From Nereocystis luetkeana (Eukaryota > Sar > Phaeophyceae > Laminariales > Laminariaceae), in contig JARUPZ010000029.1 of assembly GCA_031213475.1 (NCBI GenBank), positions 7,245,290 through 7,309,289 on the forward strand: 64,000 bases of DNA, given 5' to 3'. A program made the position numbers and the translations under genes. Below are positions 1-11,163 of this stretch, piece by piece; within the stretch, counting starts at the first letter, position 1, and every line of letters begins with the position of its first letter. The notes under the pieces are model-generated. The model was not told the origin of the DNA. It did not search any database and saw nothing but the letters and a program-made list of their open reading frames with translations.

Positions 1-1085
1 ACGCCGTGTCTGAATAACTTCAACCCGTGCGACACAGCCTCCCCCCCCCGATTTTGTTCGCTTGAGGTATACCTTACAGTGAGAAAAATATTACTTTCTT
101 CGGCTGTGGGCACATCATCAGAAGCATGAGAAAAACAATCCCTACGCCCGTTACATAAAATCGCACGGTTGTGTTACATCCGCTTCATACCTGATAGCCT
201 GGTAGTGGTCAGGCTTGGCTGCGTTGCATATGTATCATACAGCCATAACCCTCGGGACACAGCAAGACACACCTCCCTCTCTTGTATGCAAGCTCATCGT
301 CACGCCCAGCTCAAACTATTTCAGTACATGTGACCCGTGTCCCACAAGGACTTGCGTACCCGTTCTCCATTTTCCCCGGTTTTTCTTCTGGGACGTCCCT
401 TTATTGCTTGACGTTCTATTCTTCAAGTATTGTACGTGGCACTCGAGCAAAACGCAGACAATGGTGGAACCGTGGGCATCGAAAAAGGTCAAACGTGCCT
501 CGTACTTTCAATTGGGTGCGCATAGCGTCGTTTCGTCGTGTTGGTGTCTTCTAACTGTCAACTGTAGAGATACACAGCATATGTACGACGATTGGTCTAT
601 GACTTCTGACGTAGTCTAATCATCGCGGCAAGAAGACTCGTTGCCAACAAGCATGTGTACACATGTACCAGGTACCGGTATACGACAAAATATTGTACAA
701 GACCTAATGTGGGATGGTACAAGAACATGAAGAAATAATTTCACAGTTTTTCAAACATTCCGATCTCCCGCGAAATTGGACTTCGATCAGCCTCCGACCT
801 CCCGCAGTTCATCGTGGTACCGCCGGGTACAGCACTCAGACCTTAAAAAGCATCCGCGCTCGTGAGATTAATGAGGCTGGCCCGCACGTTGTTTAAGAGT
901 TTGAGAGTTTGAGAATTGCCCTCGTGGTGGGGGATCGGGTCACGTAGGAAGCGAATCGATGCAATGCGTTAGTAGCAAGCGATCAAAGTGGACAGTCAAC
1001 GAAGCACCGCAGGCCCGATAGCGGGCACGACGGGCAAGGCCGGGCCCAATGGCTGGGGGTCGATAAGCTGGGGGTCGTTCTACTC
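1..1085. other. no recognisable gene
   Basis: I see no recognisable gene, repeat or RNA here. Open frames reach 134 codons (215-619, + strand) but have no family resemblance. Their composition (cysteine-, serine- and histidine-rich in several frames) looks like non-coding sequence. One TACCAGGTA motif lies at about 666. Confidence 0.4.
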
Positions 1086-2028
1086 GCGTTGTACTGCGTC
1101 ATAGTCTCCGTTGAGACGTAAGCAAGCGTACTACGACTTGTACGACGACTTTTCCCTTCGGCTGGAAATTTTATTCCGGCCCAGCGTCGCCAGGAGTGTT
1201 TTTCCTTGCCTGTTGGTGTTGTTGGAGGTCTCTCGGTTGGTTTCCTTCATTTTGATGCGTTCTTCTTCTCACGTAACTTACGAGTCTTCGGGTGGAGGGG
1301 GGGGGGGGGGTCTCCGAGGTTCCTTTCATTGCGCTCCGTTTTTGTTCGAACTCGAGAATATGTTTGGTCGTTGAAAGGCATTGGGTGCATTCGTCGGTGA
1401 ACAAGCATTCATCTGATATGCGATGAGGCATGTATGTCTACAAGCACAGCGAGAGATAGACGGGCAGACGAGTGACCAGCAGTGTGCACGCATGCGAATC
1501 AAGACCAAATATAACCTGAGTTCATCTACGGGTGGGCCATAACGTCGAGTTCCAACGGGGACTCGACTCAGCACCCAGAGCGGTGGAGTGAGGGGGGCAG
1601 CTGCTCTACAATTATAGGTTGTTGATACTCCGGCCGTCCTCCAAACTCGTTCAGTGCGTGTTGCTGCGGAAGAGAACAAGTAATTCCTTTCGAACGAATA
1701 TAATAGATGCTGACAGGGAACCAGCCTGCTTCGGCTAATTCGATGAGAAGCGTGGGTTCGGGAGGGGTGGGGTCTCCGACGTTCCTTTCATTACGTTCGG
1801 CTCGTTTCGTGTGTGAAATCGTGAATATGTTTGGTCGTTGAAAGGCATGCATGCAGTCGTCGGAGAACGAGCATTCATGTGATATGCGATGTGGCATGCT
1901 TACAAGCGAGCGGTAGACGTATAGACGAGCGACGAGTGTGCTTTCATGCGATTCAAGGCTTTATATAATCGGAGTTCGTCTACGGGCAGACCATAACGTC
2001 GAGTTCCGATGACGACCGGATTCCAGGA

Positions 2029-2117
2029 CCCTTTTAGAACCGCAGTCCCGTTTTGGGGACAAACTACTCGAAATTTGAGTGGTTTGTCCCCAAAACGGGA
2101 CTGCGGTTCTAAAAGGG
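2029..2117 (+). mobile_element. MITE-A copy 1 (piggyBac-like foldback element)
   Basis: This is a near-perfect inverted repeat. CCCTTTTAGAACCGCAGTCC on the left is mirrored on the right, with a centre of about 15 bp. It is followed by TTAA at 2118-2121; the left TTAA is degraded to AGGA. It is one of the best-preserved copies and can be used as a family reference. It encodes no protein. Confidence 0.85.
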
Positions 2118-2330
2118 TTAATGCGCAAGAGACAACTCCTTGCGAACGAATCGAGGTGTTGACGGGGAACCAGTTGCTCGGGTCGGTTCAATGAGAAACG
2201 TGGGTTCGGCAAGGGTGGGGTCTCCGAGGTATTCCTTTCACTATAATCTGCTCGCGTTTGAATTGGAGAATGTGTGTGGTTGTTGAAAGACAAGCATGCA
2301 TTCGTTGGCTGACGAGCATTCATGTGATAT

Positions 2331-2420
2331 GCTACGAGGTATGCATACAAAAACACAGCGAGCGATAGACGTATTCAGGCTACGAGGTATGCATACAAAA
2401 ACACAGCGAGCGATAGGCGT
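2331..2420 (+). repeat. 48-bp tandem duplication
   Basis: GCTACGAGGTATGCATAC starts at 2331 and again at 2379, and the sequence stays nearly identical for about 42 bp. This is a recent local duplication at the end of the 450-bp repeat field. Confidence 0.85.
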
Positions 2421-2444
2421 TGGTATGCGTGCGTGTGTATGCAT

Positions 2445-2580
2445 GCATGTGGACGAAGCGTTGGTATGCGTGTGTGCTAGTGCATGTGGACGTAGCGTTG
2501 GTATGCGTGTGTGCGCGTGCATGTGGACGAAGCGTTGGTATGCGTGTGTGCGTGTGCATGTGGGCCTGGCGTTGGTATGC
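2445..2580 (+). repeat. 37-bp minisatellite, 3.6 units
   Basis: Units beginning GCATGTGGACG start at 2445, 2482, 2519 and 2556, each 37 bp apart. Each contains GCGTTGGTATGCGTGTG. Confidence 0.9.
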
Positions 2581-2589
2581 ATCATTTGT

Positions 2590-3235
2590 TTAAGTTGGAA
2601 AATGGCATTGCACAAGCGGTATCACAATCTCTCCGACAGGTATAAAATATTTACAATGGTGTTGGAAAACGTGCACACTATTACGGGGGGGCATAGTTAA
2701 AAAGACCCGTAGTGGTATACATAAACAACCTTTATATTTAACCATTTCTACTAACAAGATTTGATCCTATTAACTATGGTCCCCCGTAATAGAGATATGT
2801 ACATATACTATTTTCGATAATGCGATGGGACGTGTGTACAAACAAAGCTAAAGCCGGCACCCGGGCATGTGATCGAAGGTAGAAGCGGCCATGCAAGCAA
2901 AGCGAGCGGTGGCATGCATCTCGGGTTTCATTTGAAAAGTGGTGTTGTACAAGTGGTTTCAACCTCTCCGAAAGGTACAATGTTGTTGGTGAACGTGCAC
3001 ATGAAAGATACATACCAGGTACAAGATTTCGACGTCACGGGTTTGACTTGAAAATGGTGTTGTACACGTACGTGGCATCAATCTCTCCGAAAGGTACAAA
3101 TAATGTTGTTGATGAACGTGCGATGCATACGTTACTTTCGATAGAGCGATGGAGCATGTGTACAAGCACGGTTGACGCCGGTAGCAAGCATGCGATCTAA
3201 GGGATAATAAGCGGTAATGCAAGCACAGCAAGCTG
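2590..3235. repeat. three imperfect repeats carrying an AATCTCTCCGA-like core
   Basis: Phrases like GAAAATGG...TTGTACA and (AAT/AAC)CTCTCCGAAAGGTA, ending in GAACGTGC, appear near 2598, 2934 and 3049. Related downstream text (CGATNGNGCGATGG, then CATGCGATC) follows the first and third. This is an old tandem or dispersed repeat. The first unit is interrupted by a MITE-B. Confidence 0.6.
2681..2789. mobile_element. MITE-B copy 1
   Basis: TTACGGGGGGGCATAGTTAA on the left is inverted at the right end as TTAACTATGGTCCCCCGTAA. TA dinucleotides flank it at 2679-2680 and 2790-2791. The length of 109 bp and the AT-rich middle match the other MITE-B copies. It is non-coding. Confidence 0.85.
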
Positions 3236-3330
3236 CACTCCCACGTAGTTGAGTGGGTAGGATGTATGACTTTTACTGATCAGGCTTAGGTTCGATTCTG
3301 GCGGAGGAGCCATCTACCTCCGCTCGCCAT
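3236..3330 (+). repeat. tRNA-like fragment (Lys-type anticodon loop), probably a pseudogene or SINE head
   Basis: A box-A-like stretch (TAGTTGAGTGGG), a GACTTTTAC anticodon-loop-like stretch and a box B (GGTTCGATTCTGG) occur in the right order and spacing for a tRNA. The anticodon stem and the acceptor arm do not pair properly by eye, so a functional tRNA is unlikely. It may be the head of another tRNA-derived SINE. Confidence 0.4.
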
Positions 3331-3529
3331 GACAGATGCATTGTCGAAGACCTCGGGGAGTTCCGAGCTACAAAATGATGAACGGAACTCCCAGCCTTGG
3401 TGTTTGTAGTTGAGACCGCGCTGTGATCCACTGCGGCAAGAAAGGAGGGGACGTGGTACCGGGGGTATACCGGGGGGTCTTTGAAGCAGATGAACGGTTC
3501 CTGGTAAATAGGCAGGGTTCAATTTGAAT

Positions 3530-3910
3530 GTTGCGTGGCATGGCCATGGTACCACCCATGGCATACCATGGCATCCCCATGCCACCCCATGGTGTGTTAT
3601 GGTATTTCATGGCACGCGGTGGGGGGTGATGTGGCATGCCACGGGTGGTACCATGGCAACCTCCGCGGCACCCGCCACGGCACTCCATGGTAAAACTCAC
3701 GGCATGTCATGACAACTCCCACGGCACCCCAATTTCCAAGGCACCCATGTAATACCATGGCATCCCCACGGCATCCCATGGCGTGGCATAGGATTCCATT
3801 GCACGCCGTGGGGGGTGGCCGGCATGCCACATGGTAACCCCCGCGGCAACCGCCGCGGCACTCCATGGCGGCCCCACGGCATGTCACGGCAACTCCCATG
3901 ACACCCCAAT
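3530..3910. repeat. CCATGG-rich palindromic repeat field
   Basis: CCATGG, CCACGG and GGCATGCCAC-type words recur every 8-15 bp, giving many short palindromes. The field looks like a degenerate minisatellite. Every reading frame through it gives a low-complexity histidine-, glycine- and methionine-rich peptide, so I do not call a gene. Related fields lie at 4925-5165 and 19060-20370. Confidence 0.7.
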
Positions 3911-4924
3911 CAATGTAGATATTTGTACAGAACGAGTTTGAATACTACTGCATAGGGCAGGTGTGGGTTCGAATATCGAGGTATACATGATTGGGGGGAA
4001 CCTTCTGTTTCGGGTAGTTAGGTATTACCCACGAGTTCCCACATGCAACCAGTACAACAGCAGCGGTGCAACAACTCGATTTGGGAGGATCTAGTATCTA
4101 TGTGAATTTATACCTGGTACTTATTATGACTTGGCCCGTTTATATATAGGTAAGAAAAAAAGGAGGAGTAACCAGTCATATTCGCATTTCTCCAGGGTTC
4201 TACACGTTGTATTGTTCCTTCTTCAAATCGACCGCGAGCGCATTCAGGGTGTGAATTCGCCATATTAGTAGAGAGATGCAAGCCCCGCGGCCGTAATCGA
4301 CGAGATAGAGATAGACACTGCATACCGGAATATATTAGAATGCACCGAGGAGAGCAGACAACGCAATGCCATTACATGCAAATTTCATCATGCACATAAC
4401 AAGAACAGCAGGCACCCGCCAGCAACTCTACACTCCTTCAGAGAAAATAAAAACAAAGAGAATACCACGAAGAAGAAAAAAAAGAAAAAAAAGAAGAACA
4501 TGGTTCAGAGACAAAAAACAAATACTCCGAAACCTAAAGACTACTCTGTGCTGTACAATACATACTCATAAAGGAAATACAACGAAATAGCGGGTAAAAT
4601 GGATGCGCAAAGAGGGCAGGAAGGTACCCTGAGAGGGTAAGCAGATAGATATATATAGGTAAGGGTGCTACGGTAGCACATGCTTCATTTTTGCGGGCTG
4701 ACGGGGCTCCTCAGCTGGCAAGGTTCCTCAAATAAATGTGTTTGGATCCAGGGTGTAGTGTATTCGTCGAAACACTTGCCATGTATTATTTCACCAGACT
4801 TTCAGCTTGTGATGTTTATGGAGATTCATTATTCCTGCTGTAACATGTTGTTGGGTGGGGTATCGACAGGGTACAGGGCTCCTCGTACGAGAATCCCGAA
4901 AACGTTTAGGTGACTTGGACCCCT
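3911..4924. other. no recognisable gene
   Basis: There is an A-rich tract at about 4440-4500 (lysine/arginine-rich in frame) and a TACCTGGTA motif at 4111. I recognise no gene, RNA or repeat boundary. Confidence 0.35.
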
Positions 4925-5165
4925 ACCGTAGCATGGATCCCGTGGGATATCCCATGGGACTCCCACTTACTTGCCATGGGCTCCCATGGGGACCTTACGG
5001 TAACGGTGACAAGCATTCCACGAAACGCTTATGGGGCTTCCCCATGGGAAATCTTCCCATCTGTTGCCCGCGGAATGCGCTGTGGTAGTCATGGCACTTC
5101 CGATGGACGTCACGTGGGACGTTTCGTGCTCCCCATGGCATGTCCTCAGATTTCCATGCGACGTA
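4925..5165. repeat. CCCATGGG-type palindromic repeat field
   Basis: Words such as CCCATGGG, CCCGTGGG and CCATGGG recur. The field resembles those at 3530-3910 and 19060-20370. No coding is supported. Confidence 0.55.
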
Positions 5166-5339
5166 CCATGCGATTGTTTCTTCACTTTCTAGCCGATTCC
5201 GTGAGAGGTCTTATCCCCCGACGGTCGCCTGGGCAAGCCGTGGTTGCAGGCATTTTTTCCTTTTCCACCCGCAAGTACTAGCTTACGTTTATACCACGAT
5301 TACGATAGGGTTAAATATTTCGTTAGATGTCTAGCACCG

Positions 5340-6850
5340 CGCCACACGTGGGCCAAGGATGGATGTGTTTGCACGGGTCGGTTCATTCTTGAACACGAAC
5401 CTCATGAACATGAGATTGAACACCTGAGGAGAGATTTTCAGCCGACGATCGAGCAGAGTCAGGAGTCGACGATGCACGTCATGAAGAACACGATAGACGA
5501 ACTCGTGGACGGCATAGCGGCTGACCGGAGTTCGACGGCGCTGGGTGCAGCGCTGCTCAAGCGGAAGGTCCAGAAGGGGCGACACCGCCGGTGCCGCTGC
5601 TGAGGGTAGGCCTTGTATGTAACATATACTGCGGGAAGAGACACGATTCTGAACTATAGAGGTTGGCGGCATTGCGGAGTCAGGGGACGCGAAGAAGTGG
5701 CAGTTCCAGTTGAAATTGGACAAGTAAGGATCAGCCAGAGAGGTCATATAAGGCTGGGGAGAGGAGGAAGGCACAGTCCGGTGGATTGTTGGGTAGTGGT
5801 TTTGATTTGACTTCCTCTCGCCATACGGATGCCAAGCGCCTATGGTGACAGGTCCGCCGTTAAGTTGACTGAAGCCTGATGCAAACACCATGATCAGAGA
5901 CGCTCAGTATGACGACAAGGCGCTAGGGATATTGTCAGCTTTCGTGTCGGACCCGCCGCACTCTATTCCCGGAAGAGAATTGCACACCCAAACGCGGCAC
6001 TCGTGGCAAGGAGGGTCGGCCCGAAAGTGTACAGGTGCATAATCGCGCGTGATATCCCTTGTCGACGGCTCGCTAGAGCAAGAGCAATAGACGCTTACCT
6101 CACAGTCGTATTTCCCGGAGGGAAGCGTAGGACGCTGTACTTGCGACCCTGAAATGGCCGACGTTAATATCCCACCTGTCCCGACGTCTCCACAGGTTGA
6201 CGGTCACGCCGGGGAGCAACCTGTTCGTGAAGACGGGTATTCGAAAAGGGGATGTTTTTCCGGAAATGTGTACACCAGGGCGATAGGTTTGACGGCCACA
6301 ATCTGTGCATCATGTTCATGGATGGTCTGCATGCTGAGTAAGACGTGGAGGCACGGAACCTGGCACCCAGCAACACCATCGGCCGTCAGGAAACATCCAA
6401 AGTCGTTCGAGAGTGTCAACACAGGCTTCTGGAAACCGATTAAGGGGGCGAACGCTGGCCGTGCGGGCCACGACATGTAGGCCGGCGATGGTGGCATCGG
6501 TCGCCACCGGCGTGATGGAGGCGGCGGCGGGAAAGCAAACGTCGGACGACGGGAAAAGCACGAGGGAGGTGGACGAGGTACGAGCGAGGTCGATGGTGGG
6601 CCAGCCGCGGCTTCCGTTGGCGAGGTTTGCAGCGCCGATACCACCGATGTACACTCGCGGAGGTTTGCTCGAATGGAGGAAAGAAGAGCCTTTGGAAGAC
6701 CGGTAGGACGGAGAGTCGATGCAGCAGGTACAACGGACGGGGGCACACCGCCAATGCCTACGCCACTTGGAAGGACGATATTGTACTGGCGGTGGCAAGC
6801 GAGGTTGAACCAGGGGGAGACGAAGGTGATCATGGCACGGTCCAGGCTTG
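5340..6850 (+). pseudogene. copia-2 gag remnant
   Basis: Several + strand segments look formerly coding. One of about 90 codons (to 5603) is charged and probably helical. Another lies at about 5875-6000, and others at 6154-6480 and 6627-6851. The diagnostic feature is at 6720-6761: a CX2CX4HX4C-type nucleocapsid zinc knuckle in which the second and fourth ligands have become tyrosine (CSRY, then GH, then AY). Both changes fit G-to-A transitions. The frames are broken repeatedly, so no intact protein is possible. Assignment of the segments before the knuckle is inference from position. Confidence 0.55.
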
Positions 6851-6870
6851 ACGAGTTCACGCCAGAGACG

Positions 6871-7110
6871 CGGTCTACGGTAGAGGTAGCACAGTTCCGC
6901 TAAACATTTCCTGATAGACGGGGCTCCTTAACCCGAAATCGCCGGAATATTGCCCAATATTGGTTCGAAAACTGAGTTGTTTGTATGCTTGGGCCATGAG
7001 ATTACTCACCGTGGTGCGATTTACTTTTTGAATAAGTCAGTTTTCGGGTGGGGTATAGAGCTCCTCAAGTGAGGAGCCTCGGAGAAAAAAAGGTGCACTT
7101 CTACTGTATG
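6871..7110 (+). mobile_element. MITE-C copy 1, inserted in copia-2
   Basis: The left end GTCTACGGTAGAGGTAGCAC and the right end ACTTCTACTGTATGTAGC are diverged versions of the family's inverted termini. The interior has the family landmarks GGGGCTCCTTAACCC, AGTCAGTTTTCGGGT and AGCTCCTCAAGTGAGGAGCC. It lies between the gag and protease remnants, so it inserted after the retrotransposon. Confidence 0.75.
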
Positions 7111-7174
7111 TAGCATGCGTCTGAGCGAGGCAAGCGAGGGTGGCCATTCTATGAGCAGAATATGGGCTTGAAAG

Positions 7175-7369
7175 TTGGCCTGGCAAGTAGGCTACAAAGC
7201 CTGGATTTGTGATAGAGGAAACGGTGCTGAGACGACCCCCTCAACAGACGACATGACCCCCTATAGCGAACGGAGCCTTAAACGGATCATCGCAGACGGT
7301 AGTACTCGCTCTATCGTACGGTACGGTGACATCAATATTTACGTTTTTGTTTCGAAAACGATCTATTAA
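7175..7369 (+). pseudogene. copia-2 protease remnant
   Basis: A 64-codon frame reads like the copia aspartic protease region: a tryptophan, then an active-site aspartate at 7211-7213 in the order ICDRG (family ICDSG), then residues like TPSTDDMTPYSE and IADGSTRSIVRYGDI. The serine after the catalytic aspartate is arginine here, so activity is doubtful even if it were expressed. A TAA stop ends the frame. The sequence downstream to about 7620 resembles the pre-integrase region in broken frames. Confidence 0.65.
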
Positions 7370-8093
7370 TAGTGGTCGTGCCCCAGGCAAACGTCGCGCA
7401 GTTGCTGCACCTCCCGCTAACGCCAAGTTTTAGTCCTCAATCTTATTTTGAACGGCCATGTTTTTGAAAGGCGCTCCGCAGTAGTCGTTGTCAGGTTCCA
7501 GTCCGAGCGCTCCATCGTGTTCCCGCTGAGTGGGACCTATTGTTACCCTTAACGGCAGCAGGATCGACACTAGTTATTTGGATAATGACTGTGCTGTGCT
7601 GACCACGGAGGTTCCGCTCAACTAGTCGGCGAGTAACATCAACGTCTTCCAATGCGCTGTTGGACACTCTCAAAAGGGTCTTCTATGAAATATCGTGGAG
7701 CAGGATCGTGTTGGGGGGAGAGTTTCCTGGAAGGTCAGGAGGGCTCTAGATTGAAAGCCCTTCGCAAACACGAACGATCTCCGGCCAGCGGACGAACAGG
7801 GGCCCGTCGCAGCCGACGAGAGCAAGTCGGATCAAGGTGGTGGGGGGTTGGTAGATCAGCTGGACGGCTATGTGTCTCATATGGACGACCTCGACGCGAC
7901 GTGGCGTTTTAATCTGGACGAGTTTCTGCAGAAGCGCACGAACTGAGTGCCTTCAAGACGGACACACAAGGCCTCATAGAAAGGCCGAACGCGATACCTG
8001 TGGTTAAGGAGTGTAGCCAGATGCAGGATGTGGATACACCTCGATCGTTCGCCTCAACTCCCTAGCCAGCGGCGGAGAAAAGGTATGGTGGCT

Positions 8094-9150
8094 TTTTGCA
8101 ATGAGCATGGTTTCAAGCTATATTTTTAGATGTCGCGCACGATTTTGTTCGCGCAAACCTTGACCCCGAAAATGTACCCGAAATTACCCGGTGGGTTTGG
8201 TGACGTGTCAGGAAAGAGCGTTCAGCTCGACCGATCACTGTATGGTCCGACGTAGGGCGGACGTAAATGGGCCACATTACTCCTAAAAACAGTGGTAAAG
8301 CAAAGCATGGAGCAGTGTAGGACGAAATCGGTTAATTTTTGCATGGTTGAGCAATGTAAGGTGGAACCGAGTATGGCCGTTCGGAATTGGATGGCATCGT
8401 GAGTTTATGTCCGGACGTGAGGATTGGATACATTAGAGCTTACGCAGAAGGCGTTGATTGAGAGAATGTCGGACCGTTTGTGAGGAAGCATCGTCTGTCA
8501 TTCCCGCCATCCCCGGTGTGGAACTACTGGTAGGTGAAAAGCAAGACGATGAGCCCGGGGGAGACTGGCTGAACAGAGAGGCAATATGGAAGCTAGCCGT
8601 GGCTGACGAGCATGACGAGGTGGTACTTCTCGAACGACGGGTGTAGTAGCGTGGCGCGCCAGTCTCACAATCTCACAGACAGGCACTGGAAAAAAGTTGT
8701 GAAAATTACGGCATGGCTGCACGGAACCAGGGGTTTAGGATTGGCGTTTGTGCGACGTTCGGTAGTAGATTGGACTTCGTGTAGTGATGCTGATTACGCT
8801 GATACGTCTACTGAAAGGCGCTCGGTATCAGGGACGGTGTTTGTCCTTGGATTGGGGCCGTCAGTTGGGCATCACCCGGAGGTGTGTTAGATTTTTCACA
8901 GCTGAGGAGGCGTACGTCGCCCCGGGTAAAGGGGTGAAAGAGGCTTTGTTTACCGGCACAGTGTTGTCATTTGTTGGTACAGAGCTGAGCAGATCATGTG
9001 TACTGATGTAGGAGGGAGTTGGAGGCCATATCATCGACTGAGAGCTCTCTTAGGTCGGCTCGGAGCAAGCGCAATGCGGCAGCATGCGGATGAAATCACG
9101 AACTTCCTTTCTACGACCCCTTTCACCTCTCGGTGTAGGTTCATAATGAA
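8094..9150 (+). pseudogene. copia-2 reverse transcriptase / RNase H remnant
   Basis: Broken frames show typical copia pieces: NEHGFKLY and DVAHDFVRANLDPE (the palm segment with the first catalytic aspartate, about 8121-8180), GGFGDVSGKSVQLDRSLYG (about 8190-8255), and a piece starting RKWATLLLKT. Further on come RHWKKVVK, SDADYADTSTERRSVSG (8784-8830, the RNase H signature), AEEAYVAPGKGVKEALF, and a C-terminal remnant with HADEITNFLS near 9083. At least three frameshifts and several stops interrupt it. The xVDD active-site segment is no longer recognisable. Confidence 0.75.
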
Positions 9151-9240
9151 CTTGTCTTTGGAGGTGAGCATTATTCGACAAATACCACGTTGGAGTGATG
9201 GAAGAAGCGGTTTGGCAGGTCGCCACCACGCGCTAAATTG

Positions 9241-10678
9241 AGAGGCCTGAGTGAGTTGTGCGTTGGGCACCACATGGCACTTTGTATTCTGGCCTTGATC
9301 ATCGTGTGGTATGCGGCCGATGTTCTACTGTAATGCTAATGGTTTTGAATATACATGTGTTATACAGGGAAGTATGCGACGTTGGCCGAGTTTTCTTCTG
9401 CAAGACTATTATTGCAGACCATAAGGTCATAGCTTGAGTAGAATACCCCGTAGGCCTCGTCACCTCTGTGACGAGCAAGAGAGGGTGTCCGTTTAGATCG
9501 TTCGGACAATGGAGGTTGCATGTTGAAGATAACTGCAAACACCTTCGCAGGCGCTATTTTGAAAAAATGGGTTTCGCGTCTGTGCATCGACGTTCTCCGC
9601 GCTCTCTCTCTCCGTCCCGTCCTCTACGGCAACAGCTATGATTTATAGTAGTAGTATTAATAGTATCATCTGACGGTGGGTCTGCCAGGGCGTTCCGACT
9701 TGAAATCTACAAGCATGCCCCTTCACCACTCTCCCTAGCTTCGTCTCGGTCATCACAAAGCGCTACAACATCGTCTTACTGAATCCGCAGCCACATTAAC
9801 GCTGACGATACAGTATCAATACCGACGTATGACCGAACCGAGAGTGGCATTACCAGCAGTTCACCTCACGTACAATACGAAACAGAAAACAACTGTCCCC
9901 GGCAAAGTTTTCGTTTCTGAGTGGGTGCGTTATACACTGGTTTCGGTGTCACGACCGCCGAGAATATAATATTTCTGCATGTCCCACCTAGCACTTCTCA
10001 TTTTTCGCTTTCTTAATATTATTAGGTGTCCCGATGTTTTCCGTTCGCTGTTGCTGACAGACGTCTCAAGAAGTAGGCCATGCATGCGGATAGATTCGAC
10101 TTCCAAGAGTCAGTCAGAATGGTGTTAAACAGCAAACGTCGCTATCGGGTACCTCGTGGACACATACGGACCGATCAAAGGATTTCGTTGCTGTGTCGCT
10201 CTTCAATCCGATCCCGATCTAGGACATCTCCGAGCTGCAAGCAGGATGCAAGTAAGTCCCGATTCAGATGCGACTGTTGATAGCGAGCATGGGTTGGGCA
10301 TGGTGCACCATGTCCGCCGGTCCACTGCTGAAGCTGTTGCTGCCTCGTTTGTAGTATGACCACGTCACCTGGTACAGGCCCCGAAATATTGCACGGACAG
10401 AAAGATATGCACGCGACGACAGCCTATCAAATGAAGTTGAAAGAGCGAGGAAGACGACGTGATGGACTACTTCGTATACGTATAGTATTCGAGTCGATTT
10501 TGTTTTTGCAAAGCACATGTGTTCATGCGTACTGTATCAGGTACCGGTATGTTTCTTCAAGATACGCACTAGTTTACCGGAGATACACCAACTGTTGTTG
10601 GCGAAAGTACAAAAATAGGTATACCTGTCGATCCTTCAAAATACACAACTTCAGTAAATGTTGCACTCGAGAAAAAGC
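9241..10678. other. no recognisable gene
   Basis: No family resemblance was found. Short frames at 10080-10359 (+ strand) have no support. This is probably intergenic, and could hold the remains of copia-2's 3' end or downstream parts of gene A. Confidence 0.35.
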
Positions 10679-10936
10679 TTACTCCCCCTGCCTTTCATTG
10701 ACCAGCACCTGAACATACCTATTATTGCTCGCTGACAGGTTACAAACACACCTTTCGGTAGCCAACAAGCTGGGCTTCAGTTTGTTCAAACTTTCACTCG
10801 GTTCCAACTCGTGGCTTTCGCTAAATGTATATAGGATGTACGTGGTACCGTTGACGGTGGCACCAAAGGGTACAGCGCTAAAACTACTAAACAGACAACC
10901 CGCTGGACACCGCGTGTAGATGCATGGATACCATAC

Positions 10937-11163
10937 CTTGAAGAAGTAGAGGAGGACGAAGATGTTGATGAGCCACGCAACTACAATTGAACCCGCTCCC
11001 TGCTCCACGCCGTACTTCTTCCTCACCGTGGAATATGCCAACGATGTCCACACCCCCACCAAGTACTTAGTCGGCCACGTCAGCATATATACCTTCGCAG
11101 CTCGGTTGCTCCGGAGGAAAACGGCCCAAAGGCCTACCGCACTGGCCACGCAACAAACGACCC
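10937..11163 (-). CDS. gene A membrane exon (AKVYMLTWPTK exon)
   Basis: The acceptor is GTCGCAG before 11163 and the donor is AAG/GTATGG at 10937, giving 227 nt (two carried bases plus 75 codons). It encodes a hydrophobic segment (VVCCVASAVGLWAVFL), then AKVYMLTWPTKYLVGVW, a charged stretch, and a second hydrophobic segment (IVVAWLINIFVLLYFF). The gene B exon has 74 codons and shares 23 of the first 40 residues. If the donor is not used, the frame runs on to a stop at 10679 and adds a tail of about 84 residues. Both genes have an arginine-cysteine pair about 10 residues into that read-through, so a tail is possible. Confidence 0.75.

Larger units (their letters stand above)
1090..2420. repeat. 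three imperfect tandem units of about 450 bp
   Basis: The phrase GGTCTCCGA followed by a run like TTCCTTTCA appears near 1310, 1769 and 2218. ATTCATGTGATATGC-like phrases follow about 100 bases later in each unit, and CATAACGTCGAGTTCC appears near 1540 and 1992. The spacing of 449-459 bp indicates an old tandem array of three units. The third unit carries a MITE-A insertion, which offsets sequence lost elsewhere in that unit. The overlapping reading frames share short peptides because the DNA is repeated; I see no sign of coding. Confidence 0.7.
5340..9240 (+). mobile_element. copia-2: very decayed Ty1/copia retrotransposon
   Basis: Fragments of gag (zinc knuckle at 6720-6761), protease (7175-7369), the pre-integrase region (about 7490-7620), reverse transcriptase (about 8094-8400) and RNase H (about 8540-9150) follow in standard copia order on the + strand. 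Frame changes and stops separate them. Only about 460 bp lie between pre-integrase and reverse transcriptase, so the integrase core has been lost. A MITE-C sits between gag and protease. I could not find its LTRs. It is a separate and older insertion than the element at 52.7-58.3 kb, and much more degraded. Confidence 0.75.

Noticed and set aside
3236..3330. A functional tRNA-Lys gene
   Set aside because: Boxes A and B and a TTT-type anticodon loop are present, but the anticodon stem and acceptor arm do not pair well by eye.
5331..5891. A 186-codon minus-strand ORF
   Set aside because: No domain, and the + strand of the same stretch carries more protein-like segments that fit the decayed gag.
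6204..6860. A 218-codon minus-strand ORF
   Set aside because: It is the antisense shadow of the copia-2 gag remnant, whose zinc-knuckle remnant is on the + strand.
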